Part shown: in pieces, positions 26,279 through 34,364 of the stretch
Position numbering within the stretch: the first letter of the stretch is position 1
Layout: every line of letters begins with the position of its first letter
Assembly (NCBI RefSeq): GCF_002563635.1
Contig: NZ_PDIZ01000003.1
Span: 62,001 to 126,000, forward strand
DNA from: Bacillus sp. es.036
GTDB lineage: Bacteria > Bacillota > Bacilli > Bacillales > Guptibacillaceae
Direction: 5' to 3'
Length of the DNA stretch: 64,000 nt
Position numbers and translations under genes: made by a program
Notes under the pieces: model-generated
Told to the model about the DNA's origin: nothing
Database searches by the model: none
The model's input: only the letters and a program-made list of their open reading frames with translations

Positions 26279-27013
26279 TCAAAAATAGCTGTTATATAGA
26301 TGATTCCATTCATCGTCGTTTACGTCAAAGACATTTTTATGATGATGTTGAGTGATGACAAGTGAATCATCTGTAAGGGTAATCCGTCCATGGTTTGTCG
26401 CAATCGTCACTATTGTATGATTCGTAAATGGTGAATTTGGATGAGTTTGAACAAATGAGCTCAATGGTTCATATTCAGCCAACGTTCGAGGCGCGGTTGA
26501 GAAGCGTATTTGAGTTTTCCATGTGTCGTTGCCAACTGCTTGTTGAAGATCATACATATCGTTTGAACGATGAGCAATTCTATATCGATGAAACCCATCA
26601 TCAACAATTTCACCCGAGAGAGGGATCGGCGTTTGACTCGAGTTTCCAAAGCCTACATCGGTTAAGTAAGTCTTTCCTTCGAATTCGACGAGGTTAGTTA
26701 AGTGTGTATTTTCTTTCCCCCAATTCTTTTCATCAATCGCGACAGTACCAGTAACCATAACTGTTGTAAATCCAATTTGAGTAAGAAGCCAGTTAAAGAG
26801 AGGATTTAGTTCAAAGCACAGTCCTCCGCGCTTGTTTTCAATAATTTTTGCATACATTTTCTCCAGATCCAACTCAATCCATCTTTTTTTTAAAATATCG
26901 AGGTTTTCAAAAGGAATTTGGTGCATGTGATTTCTCTGAAGTGATTGAAGAGAATGAAAATTAACCTGCATCTGCTTGATGTTAATTCGCTTAAGGTACT
27001 TCTCAATATTCAT
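26279..27013 (-). CDS. Arylamine N-acetyltransferase
   Basis: This enzyme moves an acetyl group from acetyl-CoA to arylamines or arylhydrazines. The 244-residue protein keeps the catalytic triad C66 in RGGLCFELN, H104 in NTHLTNLV and D119 in LTDVGFG. An AAAGGAG site lies before the ATG. It is 100 nt upstream of the thioesterase gene on the same strand, with no clear terminator between them. The natural substrate in Bacillus is not known. Confidence 0.9.
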   Translation of the reverse strand: MNIEKYLKRINIKQMQVNFHSLQSLQRNHMHQIPFENLDILKKRWIELDLEKMYAKIIENKRGGLCFELNPLFNWLLTQIGFTTVMVTGTVAIDEKNWGKENTHLTNLVEFEGKTYLTDVGFGNSSQTPIPLSGEIVDDGFHRYRIAHRSNDMYDLQQAVGNDTWKTQIRFSTAPRTLAEYEPLSSFVQTHPNSPFTNHTIVTIATNHGRITLTDDSLVITQHHHKNVFDVNDDEWNHLYNSYF

Positions 27014-27137
27014 ACAAAAACTCCTTTCTCTTCATTTTCTATTTTCGTGCAGAGCGGCTCATAACGCAATGAATTTACCTATGTAGTCATGAAGCATTTT
27101 CCTTAGGGAATAATAAAGTGAAAAAGGGTGTGAAAGT

Positions 27138-27902
27138 GTGAAGAAGTGGGTTTTATTTATGTTATTGGTTATGTACCTCCCAGCGCAGATAGGTGCAGAA
27201 GAGAATCGTGAGCTGGCTATCGTTATTGATGATTTTGGAAATGACATGGGTGGTACGGAAGAAATGCTACGACTTCCTGTAACATTAACCGTTGCGATTA
27301 TGCCATTTCTTGAAACGACTGAAAAAGATGCGGAAGAAGCGCATAAGTTTGGACATGAAGTGATTGTGCATATTCCAATGGAGCCATTGAAAGGAAAGAA
27401 GAGCTGGCTTGGACCAGGAGCGATTACAACGGACTTATCTGATGATGAAATTGAGAAGCGGGTCATTGCTGCAATTGACGCTGTGCCTCATGCAGTTGGT
27501 ATGAATCATCATATGGGGTCAAAAGCGACAGCTGATGAACGAGTGATGAAAATCGTTCTTGAAGCGTGTCGAGAAAAAGGTCTTTATTATTTAGATAGCA
27601 AAACGACAGGGAAAAGTGTCATTCCCGATCTTGCAGAAGAAATCGGTGTTCCTTATCTTGAAAATGAACTTTTTTTTGATGACGTCTATACAATTCAGCA
27701 TATGAGTAAAAAGGCTCAAGAGCTTGCGGTAAAGCTTAAAGATGATCAGGCACATATTGCGATCGGACATGTGGGGATTGCCGGTGAAAAAATGGTTGCG
27801 GTTTTAAACGAGTTTATTCCTATGTATAAGAATGAAGCGGTGATTGTACCACTATCTCAAATGATCCCAGGGTTCGAAATGATTGATGAGAGTATGCCTT
27901 AA
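27138..27902 (+). CDS. Divergent polysaccharide deacetylase (YibQ-like)
   Basis: This 254-residue secreted or surface protein belongs to the divergent polysaccharide deacetylase (DUF610) family. A signal peptide covers about 1-20 (hydrophobic LFMLLVMYLPAQIGA). The core has IVIDDFGND near 28-36, HIPMEP near 77-82 and NHHMGSKAT near 123-131, positions matching the metal-site blocks of NodB-fold enzymes. It starts at a GTG after AAAGGGTG. Activity on a specific glycan is not shown. Confidence 0.82.
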   Translation: MKKWVLFMLLVMYLPAQIGAEENRELAIVIDDFGNDMGGTEEMLRLPVTLTVAIMPFLETTEKDAEEAHKFGHEVIVHIPMEPLKGKKSWLGPGAITTDLSDDEIEKRVIAAIDAVPHAVGMNHHMGSKATADERVMKIVLEACREKGLYYLDSKTTGKSVIPDLAEEIGVPYLENELFFDDVYTIQHMSKKAQELAVKLKDDQAHIAIGHVGIAGEKMVAVLNEFIPMYKNEAVIVPLSQMIPGFEMIDESMP

Positions 27903-27925
27903 TTATTCTTCCTAAACTTGTTTTT

Positions 27926-27960
27926 AAATGTTAACATAAATATTAGTTTAGTTAACATTT
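27926..27960 (+). promoter_or_regulatory. BirA biotin operator
   Basis: AAATGTTAAC, 15 bp, and GTTAACATTT form a perfect 10+10 inverted repeat, exactly the Gram-positive BirA operator layout TGTTAAC-N15-GTTAACA. It lies 15 bp before bioY, so biotin should repress biotin uptake. Confidence 0.92.
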
Positions 27961-27975
27961 AAGAGGGGGAGAACG

Positions 27976-28545
27976 ATGATAAAACAAAAAAAGCTTCGAA
28001 TGACGATTATATGTGCCTTTTTTGTAGCAATTACAGCTATTCTTGCTCAAATGGAAATTCCATTACCACTTGTTCCAATCAGTGGGCAAACATTGGCTGT
28101 TGGCTTAACCGCAACGATTCTTGGTCGTAAGTATGGGGCGATTACTATGATTGGCTATGCAGCGATTGGGTCAATGGGTGTTCCAGTATTTGCACAAGCA
28201 AAAGGTGGATTAGGCGTATTATTGGGACCGACTGGTGGGTATATTTTTGCTTTCATTGTTGCAGCATATGTAACCGGTCTTATTCTTGAGAAGACATCAT
28301 TTACATTAATGTATGCGATGATCGCGAACACTGTAGCAATGATTATTATCTTGTTGCTCGGGACAATTCAATTGAAATTCATTGTAGATTTAAGCTGGAA
28401 GGAAGCGATGATTTCAGGAGTTTATCCTTTCATTATTGTTGGTTTGATTAAAGCATTTCTTGCAAGTTGGTTAGGAATTACAATTCGTAGACGTCTTATT
28501 CAAGCAAGACTTTTACAACGTACAATGGGAACAATTCAATCGTAA
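27976..28545 (+). CDS. bioY: Biotin transporter BioY
   Basis: BioY is the substrate-binding membrane component of the ECF-type biotin importer. The 189-residue protein has six hydrophobic segments and the family pattern PLVPISGQTLAVGL followed by LGRKYGAITMIGYAAIGSMG. An AGGGGGAG site precedes the ATG, and a perfect BirA operator sits just upstream, confirming a biotin role. No ATPase or EcfT partner is adjacent; these would be supplied from elsewhere. Confidence 0.95.
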   Translation: MIKQKKLRMTIICAFFVAITAILAQMEIPLPLVPISGQTLAVGLTATILGRKYGAITMIGYAAIGSMGVPVFAQAKGGLGVLLGPTGGYIFAFIVAAYVTGLILEKTSFTLMYAMIANTVAMIIILLLGTIQLKFIVDLSWKEAMISGVYPFIIVGLIKAFLASWLGITIRRRLIQARLLQRTMGTIQS

Positions 28546-28558
28546 AAATGATCCATAA

Positions 28559-28600
28559 GGATACCTCATTCGTTAGCTAGGAAACAAAAGTGAGGTGTCC
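28559..28600 (+). promoter_or_regulatory. Hairpin covering the DoxX ribosome site
   Basis: GGATACCTCATT (28559-28570) pairs with AGTGAGGTGTCC (28589-28600) with two G-T type mismatches; the right arm includes the GAGG ribosome site. No T-run follows, so it is not a terminator. Translational control is possible but unproven. Confidence 0.4.
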
Positions 28601-28603
28601 ACC

Positions 28604-28999
28604 GTGAAAGAACGAATAGAATGGGGCTTATTATGTGGTCGAATGATACTTGGAATAATTATGTTAGCTCATGGTATACAAAAACTAGGTGCGATGGAGA
28701 ATACGATTGCGATGTTTGATAAGATTGGTCAAGCTGCAGTACTTGCATATGCAGCAGCGATTATTGAAGCAATTGGGGGAGCATTCCTGATTACTGGAAT
28801 CTTTGTCATACCATCAGCGATCCTACTTGGATTAACGATGATTGGTGCTATTGTTCTGGCAAAGCTTCAAATGGGGCTTATTGGAGGTTATGAGTTCCCA
28901 CTTTCTCTTCTTGGTATATCAGTGATTTTAGCTTTTACTGGTAGTCGAAAATTTGCGATATCTGAAGTTATCACGAAGAAAAGTAGAGTAACTCAATAG
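28604..28999 (+). CDS. DoxX family membrane protein
   Basis: This 131-residue protein has four hydrophobic segments and begins with the DoxX pattern GRMILGIIMLAHGIQKLG. Family members occur in membrane complexes linked to thiol stress or quinone chemistry; no specific role can be given here. GTG at 28604 lies eight bases after GAGG; a GTG nine bases upstream overlaps that site. A terminator shared with the convergent reductase follows. Confidence 0.8.
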   Translation: MKERIEWGLLCGRMILGIIMLAHGIQKLGAMENTIAMFDKIGQAAVLAYAAAIIEAIGGAFLITGIFVIPSAILLGLTMIGAIVLAKLQMGLIGGYEFPLSLLGISVILAFTGSRKFAISEVITKKSRVTQ

Positions 29000-29033
29000 C
29001 GTTAAATAAACGTTTGTTTAATTTTATTAATTC

Positions 29034-29066
29034 AAAAAACGCCTTCTCAAATGAGAGGGCGTTTTA
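29034..29066. terminator. Bidirectional terminator between doxX-like gene and aldo-keto reductase
   Basis: AAAACGCCTTCTCA and TGAGAGGGCGTTTT pair around two bases, with A residues on the left and T residues on the right. The two flanking genes are convergent. Confidence 0.8.
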
Positions 29067-29110
29067 GTCTATTTAAGAAAAAAGGAATAGATCTCGAAAA
29101 TCACTACTAT

Positions 29111-30013
29111 TTATGGAATATCATGCCCCATTGAACTTGTAAGGATCTCGAACCACTGATCACGAGTTAATGAGTACGAGAGTGCATCAACTGCACTATC
29201 GATGCGCTCAGGCTTACCTGATCCCACGATTGGCATAATGTTTGCCGGATGGTTGAGGAGCCAAGCATATAGAACCTGATCCATTCCTTCAGCACCGATT
29301 TCAGAAGCGACTTTCTTAACCGTTTCGCGAAGACGTACGGCTTTTTCGTCATTCGAAGTGAATACATCCCCACCTGCAAGAGGAGACCAAGCCATTGGCT
29401 TCATTCGTTTTTCTTGACAGAGATTAAGGGTACCATCCTCAAAGTTCTCAAGGTTATAAGCAGAAAGCTCAAGCTGGTTTGTAATGAGAGGCTGCTCGAC
29501 ATACGATTGAAGCATGTTAAATTGGTGGTGTTTAAAGTTAGAAACGCCAAAATAACGAACTTTTCCTTCTTGTTTTAATGTAGAAAAGGCTTCAGCCACT
29601 TGTTCTGGGTCCATAAATGGATCCGGACGGTGGATGAGAAGAACATCAATATGATCAATACCAAGTGAGGTGAGCGATTGTTCAGCAGAAGTGATAATGT
29701 GCTCCTTACTTGTATTGTAATGATGTGATTGGTGAGCTGGTCTGTTTGGTGATTCAATCACAATTCCGCATTTTGTAACGATTTCCATTTGGTCACGTAA
29801 GGAAGGTTTCAGAGCGAGAGCTTTTCCGAAAAGCTCTTCACATTCGTAACTTCCATAAAGATCGGCATGATCGAAGGTAGTAATGCCACGCTCAAGGTTA
29901 TGTTCAATGAGTGAAAGGGTTTCTTCACTCGTTTGATTCCAATCTGCCAGTCGCCAAAGACCATGAATAATACGAGAAAAAGATAAATCTTCTGTTAAAT
30001 GAACACGTTGCAT
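29111..30013 (-). CDS. Aldo-keto reductase (YdhF/YcsN-like)
   Basis: This is an NADPH-dependent oxidoreductase of the aldo-keto reductase superfamily. The 300-residue protein has the TIM-barrel catalytic blocks FDHADLYGSYECEELFG (D, Y), VTKCG (K) and LLIHRPDP (H), and a C-terminal PIVGSGKPERI cofactor block. It resembles E. coli YdhF. ATG at 30013 was chosen because GGGGGA precedes it; 21 further residues upstream are in frame but unsupported. The substrate is unknown. Confidence 0.88.
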   Translation of the reverse strand: MQRVHLTEDLSFSRIIHGLWRLADWNQTSEETLSLIEHNLERGITTFDHADLYGSYECEELFGKALALKPSLRDQMEIVTKCGIVIESPNRPAHQSHHYNTSKEHIITSAEQSLTSLGIDHIDVLLIHRPDPFMDPEQVAEAFSTLKQEGKVRYFGVSNFKHHQFNMLQSYVEQPLITNQLELSAYNLENFEDGTLNLCQEKRMKPMAWSPLAGGDVFTSNDEKAVRLRETVKKVASEIGAEGMDQVLYAWLLNHPANIMPIVGSGKPERIDSAVDALSYSLTRDQWFEILTSSMGHDIP

Positions 30014-30112
30014 GGATAGTCCCCCTATTTTTTTATGTGCTTTTCTTATAATAGAGGAATTAAACCGCTTGCACAACTATTGAGTCTTCTATGAAATGTG
30101 CTTGATGTTAAT

Positions 30113-30149
30113 GATAATGCTTCTCATTATCATTAAGCCGTGCTATAAT
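30113..30149 (+). promoter_or_regulatory. Fur box and promoter of the 55-residue membrane protein gene
   Basis: GATAATGCTTCTCATTATC (30113-30131) matches 16 of 19 bases of the Fur box. It overlaps a TTCTCA -35 (30121-30126) that is 17 bp from a perfect TATAAT -10 (30144-30149). Iron-dependent repression of the next gene is expected. Confidence 0.78.
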
Positions 30150-30181
30150 GATAAAAACATTCAAAATAAGAGGTGGATAAA

Positions 30182-30349
30182 ATGGTTGAAACGTTACAGA
30201 TATCCATGTTTTTGTTCATTTTGCTCTTGTCTTTCACAGCATTTGCGCTAGTTTTGAGAGCAGAGGCGGTTAAAAGTGGATATGGACGTGATAAAAAATC
30301 AAGCGCATTTGAATCAACACCTTCGATTTCATTTAAGAAAAGTTATTGA
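30182..30349 (+). CDS. Small Fur-controlled membrane protein of unknown function
   Basis: This 55-residue open frame has a GAGGTGG ribosome site six bases before its ATG and a Fur-box promoter upstream. The product has one hydrophobic segment, about residues 7-26, followed by a basic and serine-rich tail (VKSGYGRDKKSSAFES). No family was recognised. The stop codon overlaps the -35 of a second Fur-box promoter. B. subtilis has small Fur-regulated proteins (Fbp) that work with the sRNA FsrA, but no sequence likeness to them is claimed. Confidence 0.7.
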   Translation: MVETLQISMFLFILLLSFTAFALVLRAEAVKSGYGRDKKSSAFESTPSISFKKSY

Positions 30350-30378
30350 CTTTGTAATTGATAAAGATTATCATTATC
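30346..30378 (+). promoter_or_regulatory. Second Fur box and promoter of candidate sRNA
   Basis: TTGACT (30346-30351), 17 bp, and TATCAT (30369-30374) each match the sigma-A hexamers at five of six bases. GATAAAGATTATCATTATC (30360-30378) matches the Fur box at 17 of 19 bases and covers the -10. A transcript would begin near 30381. Confidence 0.8.
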
Positions 30379-30380
30379 AT

Positions 30381-30507
30381 CATAGAAGAGAATAGACATG
30401 GTGTTCCCCGACACAAATTGTTCTATAGCATTCAAACAAAGCCAAAGAAGTTCCCCCTTCTCCAATTGTTTGATGATCGTAGCTGCCAACGCCGGCAGCT
30501 ATTTTTA
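30381..30507 (+). ncRNA. Candidate Fur-regulated small RNA with C-rich loops
   Basis: No credible reading frame lies here. The transcript predicted from the Fur-box promoter folds into three hairpins. The first has GTGT/ACAC closing the loop TCCCCG, with an outer ATAGAC stem. The second has TCAAACAA/TTGTTTGA outside and GAAG/CTTC inside, closing the loop TTCCCC. The third is the terminator AGCTGCC/GGCAGCT followed by TTTTTATTT. Two C-rich loops in an iron-repressed short RNA recall FsrA of B. subtilis and IsrR of S. aureus; function is inferred. Confidence 0.7.
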
Positions 30508-30647
30508 TTTGCACAATTTTATAATTATACAAAGCCCTTATTATATCAGGCTTCAAAAGAAATTTTTATCCATTTATTCTCATTTACAAATTTGGATTTA
30601 GTGCTAAACTATTTTTTGGAAGTAAACATCAATAGGGGGTATGACAT

Positions 30648-31187
30648 ATGAAGAAGTTATTATCTGTTTTAAGTTTATCCATGCTTCTAATCGTAGCAGC
30701 GTGCGGTTCAAATACAAACAGTGAAAGTGAAACAAGTGGAGAAACAGAGCAAGCAGATACGAAAAGTGTTCTACTAGATTTTCAATCAGAAGTGGTGAGT
30801 GTTCTTAAGAAACATAATGACGCAATCGTCGCTTATGAATCAGCAAAATCTGCTTTTCATGACAGTGAAACACCTGAAGCAGACAAGCCTTCAACAGAAG
30901 AGCTTGAAGAGTTAAAAGGAAGTGCTATTGAAGCTAGTAAAGCAACAGTAGAAGGTATCAAAGGTCTATCTGTTCCAGCTGAACTAGACGACTCTAAAGA
31001 GGAAATTGAGAGTGCATTTGACGATTTAACACAAGCATATACCATTCGCGCAGAACAAGCGGACATTGCTGATCCTTCTGTACAGGAGAAGGCGTTAGAG
31101 CAATTTACGAAGTTTGAAGATAAAATGGGTAAGGTTTTTGAAGATACTGGTCTTATTAAGCCAAGTTTTGTGAAAGAGTTACAATAG
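30648..31187 (+). CDS. Putative lipoprotein of unknown function
   Basis: This 179-residue protein has a lipoprotein signal peptide (MKK, hydrophobic stretch, lipobox IVAAC with C19), then a Ser/Glu-rich spacer and a helical domain rich in Glu, Lys and Ala. No enzymatic motif is visible. An AGGGGGT site precedes the ATG. A weak promoter (TTTACA-16-TAAACT) may lie at 30583-30610. It should be anchored on the outer face of the membrane. Confidence 0.75.
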   Translation: MKKLLSVLSLSMLLIVAACGSNTNSESETSGETEQADTKSVLLDFQSEVVSVLKKHNDAIVAYESAKSAFHDSETPEADKPSTEELEELKGSAIEASKATVEGIKGLSVPAELDDSKEEIESAFDDLTQAYTIRAEQADIADPSVQEKALEQFTKFEDKMGKVFEDTGLIKPSFVKELQ

Positions 31188-31195
31188 ATATGACA

Positions 31196-31225
31196 GGCCC
31201 CTGCATTTATTGCGGGGGTTTTTTG
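31196..31225 (+). terminator. Terminator of the lipoprotein gene
   Basis: A GC-rich hairpin (GCCCCTGCA with TGCGGGGG) is followed by six T residues. The stem is imperfect, with one bulge. Confidence 0.7.
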
Positions 31226-31235
31226 TGTGTAAATA

Positions 31236-31254
31236 AAGTGAACAGAATTCACTT
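31236..31254 (+). promoter_or_regulatory. Perfect inverted repeat upstream of the M24 peptidase gene
   Basis: AAGTGAA-CAGAA-TTCACTT is a perfect 7+7 inverted repeat about 60 bp before the start codon and next to a TATGAT element. It has the look of an operator for an unidentified dimeric regulator. Confidence 0.4.
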
Positions 31255-31314
31255 ATGATAAGCTAGGAGAGGGAAAGTAGAAAAAAGCTTAATTTATATA
31301 AAGGAAGTGTCACT

Positions 31315-32415
31315 ATGAACACACGTTTATCAAAAATGACAGATTGGCTTATTGAACAAAATCAAGACTTTGCTTATATTCATTCATCTTCGAATGTCTT
31401 TTACCTATCTAGTTTTCAATGCGAACCACATGAACGGTTACTTGGTCTTTTTATCGTTCCTAACCAAGAACCATTCCTTGTAGTTCCAGGGATGGAAGTT
31501 TCCCAGGCGCGAGACGCAGGATGGGAATATGAGATCATCGGCTATAGCGATTCAGAAGATCCTTTTGACTTTATTCATGAGGCATTGAAAGAACGTGGTG
31601 TGCATCAACCAACTAGTGCTTCAATTGAGAAAGGAACGCTTGCCTATGAACGCGCTGAAGAATTGCAAACTCGCTATCCGAAACTTCAGTATCATTCAGC
31701 AGAGCTTGGTCTGAATCAATTTCGTCTTATTAAAGATGAGGAGGAAATTGAAGTATTGCGCGAAGCAGCAGCGCTTGCTGATTTCGGTGTAGAGACCGGG
31801 GTTAAGGCTTTACGCGAAGGCGTTACTGAAATGGAAGTACTCGCTACGATAGAATTTGAGTTGAAAAAGAAAGGTATTCGAGAGATGTCTTTTTCAACGA
31901 TGGTTTTGTTTGGAGAGAAATCAGGTCAACCACATGGTAACCCTGGGGATCGTCAATTGAAAAAAGGTGACCTCGTTTTATTTGATCTTGGTGTTGTCCT
32001 TAACGGTTATTGCTCTGATATTACCCGGACAGTAGCATTCGGTGAAGTGAATGAGAAGCAAGAAGAAATCTATAATACGGTATTACGTGCCCAAATGGAA
32101 TCACTTCATATCTCTAAGCCGGGAACTAGACTTGGCGATATTGATCTTGCAGCACGAAATGTGATTTCTAATGCAGGCTATGGTGATTATTTCCCACATC
32201 GAATCGGTCATGGCATCGGGATTGAAGTACACGAGTTTCCATCGATGAGTGAAAAAAACGATAGCTTGCTACAAGAAGGCATGACTTACACGATTGAGCC
32301 GGGCATCTACTTGCCAGACGTTGGTGGGGTAAGGATTGAAGATGATGTGCTTGTTACGGAGAATGGATATGAGACGTTAACGAAGTACCCGAAGGAATTA
32401 CAAATTATTGAATAA
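31315..32415 (+). CDS. M24-family Xaa-Pro peptidase (YkvY-like)
   Basis: This metallopeptidase cleaves dipeptides or N-terminal residues next to proline. The 366-residue protein has a creatinase N-terminal domain (about 1-125) and the pita-bread catalytic domain with the five metal ligands: two Asp in LFDLGVVLNGYCSDITR, His in HRIGHGIG, Glu in TIEPGIYL and Glu in GGVRIEDD. An AAAGGAAG site precedes the ATG. Length and order fit B. subtilis YkvY or YqhT-like proteins. Confidence 0.88.
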   Translation: MNTRLSKMTDWLIEQNQDFAYIHSSSNVFYLSSFQCEPHERLLGLFIVPNQEPFLVVPGMEVSQARDAGWEYEIIGYSDSEDPFDFIHEALKERGVHQPTSASIEKGTLAYERAEELQTRYPKLQYHSAELGLNQFRLIKDEEEIEVLREAAALADFGVETGVKALREGVTEMEVLATIEFELKKKGIREMSFSTMVLFGEKSGQPHGNPGDRQLKKGDLVLFDLGVVLNGYCSDITRTVAFGEVNEKQEEIYNTVLRAQMESLHISKPGTRLGDIDLAARNVISNAGYGDYFPHRIGHGIGIEVHEFPSMSEKNDSLLQEGMTYTIEPGIYLPDVGGVRIEDDVLVTENGYETLTKYPKELQIIE

Positions 32416-32429
32416 GTGAAAAAGCCAGG

Positions 32430-32455
32430 GCCGACTCTGATAAGGAGTCGGCTTT
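32430..32455 (+). terminator. Probable terminator of the M24 peptidase gene
   Basis: GCCGACTC pairs perfectly with GAGTCGGC around a short loop, but only three T residues follow directly. Confidence 0.55.
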
Positions 32456-32549
32456 GTAATCGTATTGTCACGTTTCATCTTTTTAAAAGTCGATTGCTGT
32501 GGTGTATAATGGAACTACATTTTGGTGTGAAAAGAAGAGAGGTACAGCT

Positions 32550-32987
32550 GTGAAACCTGAGCAAAAAAGTGAGTATCTGTTATTTGGCGCCTGGGCTACT
32601 TCAGTCCTTGCCCTTGCTGGAAGTTTGTATTTTTCTGAAGTAATGAAATATGAACCATGTGAGCTATGCTGGTATCAACGAATTCTTATGTATCCTTTAG
32701 TCATTTTCCTTGGAATTGCTATGATAAGAAAAGATGCGTCACAATGGTTATATGTCTTGCCGTTATCGTTCATTGGTGTATGTGTTTCTCTTTATCATTA
32801 TTTGATTCAAAAAACATCTTTTTTTGCAGATTCAGCGCCCGCTTGTGGGAGAGTTCCGTGTACCGGAGAGTATATTAATTACGCCGGGTTTATCACGATT
32901 CCGTTTCTAGCACTCATTGCTTTTCTTTCGATTACGATGATCATGTTGTTGTTAAATAAGCAGACAAAAAAGGAGAAAAACGTATGA
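32550..32987 (+). CDS. bdbC: Thiol-disulfide oxidoreductase BdbC (DsbB-like)
   Basis: BdbC is a membrane quinone-linked enzyme that reoxidises an extracytoplasmic thiol partner. The 145-residue protein has four membrane segments and the two cysteine pairs of the family, C37-E-L-C40 and C99...C104. The GTG at 32550 follows AGAGAGG at seven bases; upstream codons in frame lack a site. It overlaps the next gene, a thioredoxin-like protein, by ATGA, so the pair acts together. Confidence 0.92.
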   Translation: MKPEQKSEYLLFGAWATSVLALAGSLYFSEVMKYEPCELCWYQRILMYPLVIFLGIAMIRKDASQWLYVLPLSFIGVCVSLYHYLIQKTSFFADSAPACGRVPCTGEYINYAGFITIPFLALIAFLSITMIMLLLNKQTKKEKNV

Positions 32988-33448
32988 AGAAAGCCATTAT
33001 TTTTCTTGGTATCATTATCGTATTATTTGGAGCACTCGCATTTGTTACAAATTTAAGCAATAGCGAAAAAGCAGAGGGAAATCCTTACGGGAAAGACTCA
33101 CTAGATCCTGCAACGATCGATCAGCTCGATGATCCGCTTTACCAAAATCAAATTCTTCCTGATGAGCTCGAAAAAAAACTTTCTAACGAAGATGATGCAT
33201 TTGTCTATTTCTATAGCCCAACTTGCATTCATTGTAAAAACACCTCTCCGATACTTGTGCCACTCGCAGAAGATATGGATATTGACCTAAAGAAGTACAA
33301 TGTTCTCGAATTTGAACAAGGTTGGAATGACTATCAAATTGAATCAACGCCAACCCTTGTCCGATTTAAAGATGGGAAAGAAGTCGATCGCATTGTTGGC
33401 ACTCAAACAGAAGAAACGTTCAAACAATGGATTGAACAAAATAAGTAA
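32984..33448 (+). CDS. Membrane-anchored thioredoxin-like protein
   Basis: This 154-residue protein has an N-terminal anchor (about 4-24) and an extracytoplasmic thioredoxin fold with CIHC in YSPTCIHCKN and the cis-proline STPTLVRF. It overlaps bdbC by four bases and is likely its redox partner. It is shorter than B. subtilis BdbD (about 220 residues) and lacks the helical insert of DsbA-type proteins, so a thioredoxin-type donor or acceptor is meant rather than BdbD itself. Confidence 0.85.
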   Translation: MKKAIIFLGIIIVLFGALAFVTNLSNSEKAEGNPYGKDSLDPATIDQLDDPLYQNQILPDELEKKLSNEDDAFVYFYSPTCIHCKNTSPILVPLAEDMDIDLKKYNVLEFEQGWNDYQIESTPTLVRFKDGKEVDRIVGTQTEETFKQWIEQNK

Positions 33449-33454
33449 CAAGCG

Positions 33455-33480
33455 AAAGCACCTGGATCAGGTGCTTTTTT
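33455..33480 (+). terminator. Terminator of bdbC-thioredoxin pair
   Basis: AAAGCACCTG and CAGGTGCTTT pair around GAT, followed by T residues. Confidence 0.85.
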
Positions 33481-33558
33481 GTTTGGGCACATCCGAATGT
33501 TTATAGGTGTTTCAATCGGGAACTAGAGTGGTGTAGATAACATGAAAGGTGGATTATC

Positions 33559-34308
33559 ATGAGTCATATTATTGGGAAAGTCGTTATTATTACTGGAGCA
33601 AGTAGCGGAATCGGCGAAGCAACAGCAAAAAAACTTGCAGGCGACGGAGCGAAGGTAGTCCTTGCAGCTCGACGTGAGGATCGGCTTGAAGAACTGAAGA
33701 AAGAAATTACAAATAGCGGCGGAGAAGCGATTATCCAAAAAACGGATGTTACTTCGAGAGAGCAAATGCAGGCTCTAGCTGATAAAACAATTGAACAGTA
33801 TGGGCAAATCGACGTTATTATCAATAATGCTGGATTGATGCCTTTATCCTTCTTAAATAAACTTAAGATTGATGAATGGGATAAAATGGTCGATGTTAAC
33901 ATAAAGGGCGTACTTTACGGTATTGCTGGCGTTCTTCCTCATATGGAAGAAAGAAAATCAGGCCATATCATTAATGTTTCTTCTGTCGCCGGTCACGAAA
34001 TTATGCCAGCCGGTGCAGTGTATTGCGGTACGAAATTTGCAGTAAGAGCCATTACAGAAGGACTACGAAAAGAAATGTCTCCTTCTACAAATATCCGAGC
34101 GACAATCATTTCACCAGGGGCAGTTGCAACAGAATTAACGAATACAATTACTGATGAAGATGTACAAGAGAAGTTAAACAATCGTGGTCCAAATGGTCTC
34201 GATCCACTCGATCCCCAAGCGATTGCAGATGCAATTTATTACGCTGTTGGACAACCTGACAGTGTTTCCATTAACGAAGTCCTTGTTCGCCCTACTTCAC
34301 AAGGATAA
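33559..34308 (+). CDS. Short-chain dehydrogenase/reductase
   Basis: This is an NAD(P)-dependent oxidoreductase of the classical SDR family. The 249-residue protein has the cofactor motif TGASSGIG (12-19), NNAG (89-92), catalytic Ser near 141-142, and Y155-x3-K159 in VYCGTKFA. An Arg-rich RRED after the second strand suggests NADPH preference. An AAAGGTGG site precedes the ATG. The substrate is unknown. Confidence 0.9.
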   Translation: MSHIIGKVVIITGASSGIGEATAKKLAGDGAKVVLAARREDRLEELKKEITNSGGEAIIQKTDVTSREQMQALADKTIEQYGQIDVIINNAGLMPLSFLNKLKIDEWDKMVDVNIKGVLYGIAGVLPHMEERKSGHIINVSSVAGHEIMPAGAVYCGTKFAVRAITEGLRKEMSPSTNIRATIISPGAVATELTNTITDEDVQEKLNNRGPNGLDPLDPQAIADAIYYAVGQPDSVSINEVLVRPTSQG

Positions 34309-34316
34309 AGATATAG

Positions 34317-34350
34317 AAAAATCCGTCCCCCTAGAGGAGGACGGATTTTT
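34317..34350. terminator. Bidirectional terminator between SDR and DUF819 genes
   Basis: AAAAATCCGTCC and GGACGGATTTTT form a perfect 12-bp stem around about ten bases, with A and T runs at the ends. The flanking genes are convergent. Confidence 0.85.
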
Positions 34351-34364
34351 CTTTGTAAAAGAAG

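Noticed and set aside
30358-30651. Open frames of 97 and 67 codons over the candidate sRNA
   Set aside because: Neither has a ribosome site, both run through the terminator hairpin, and the amino acid composition looks random.
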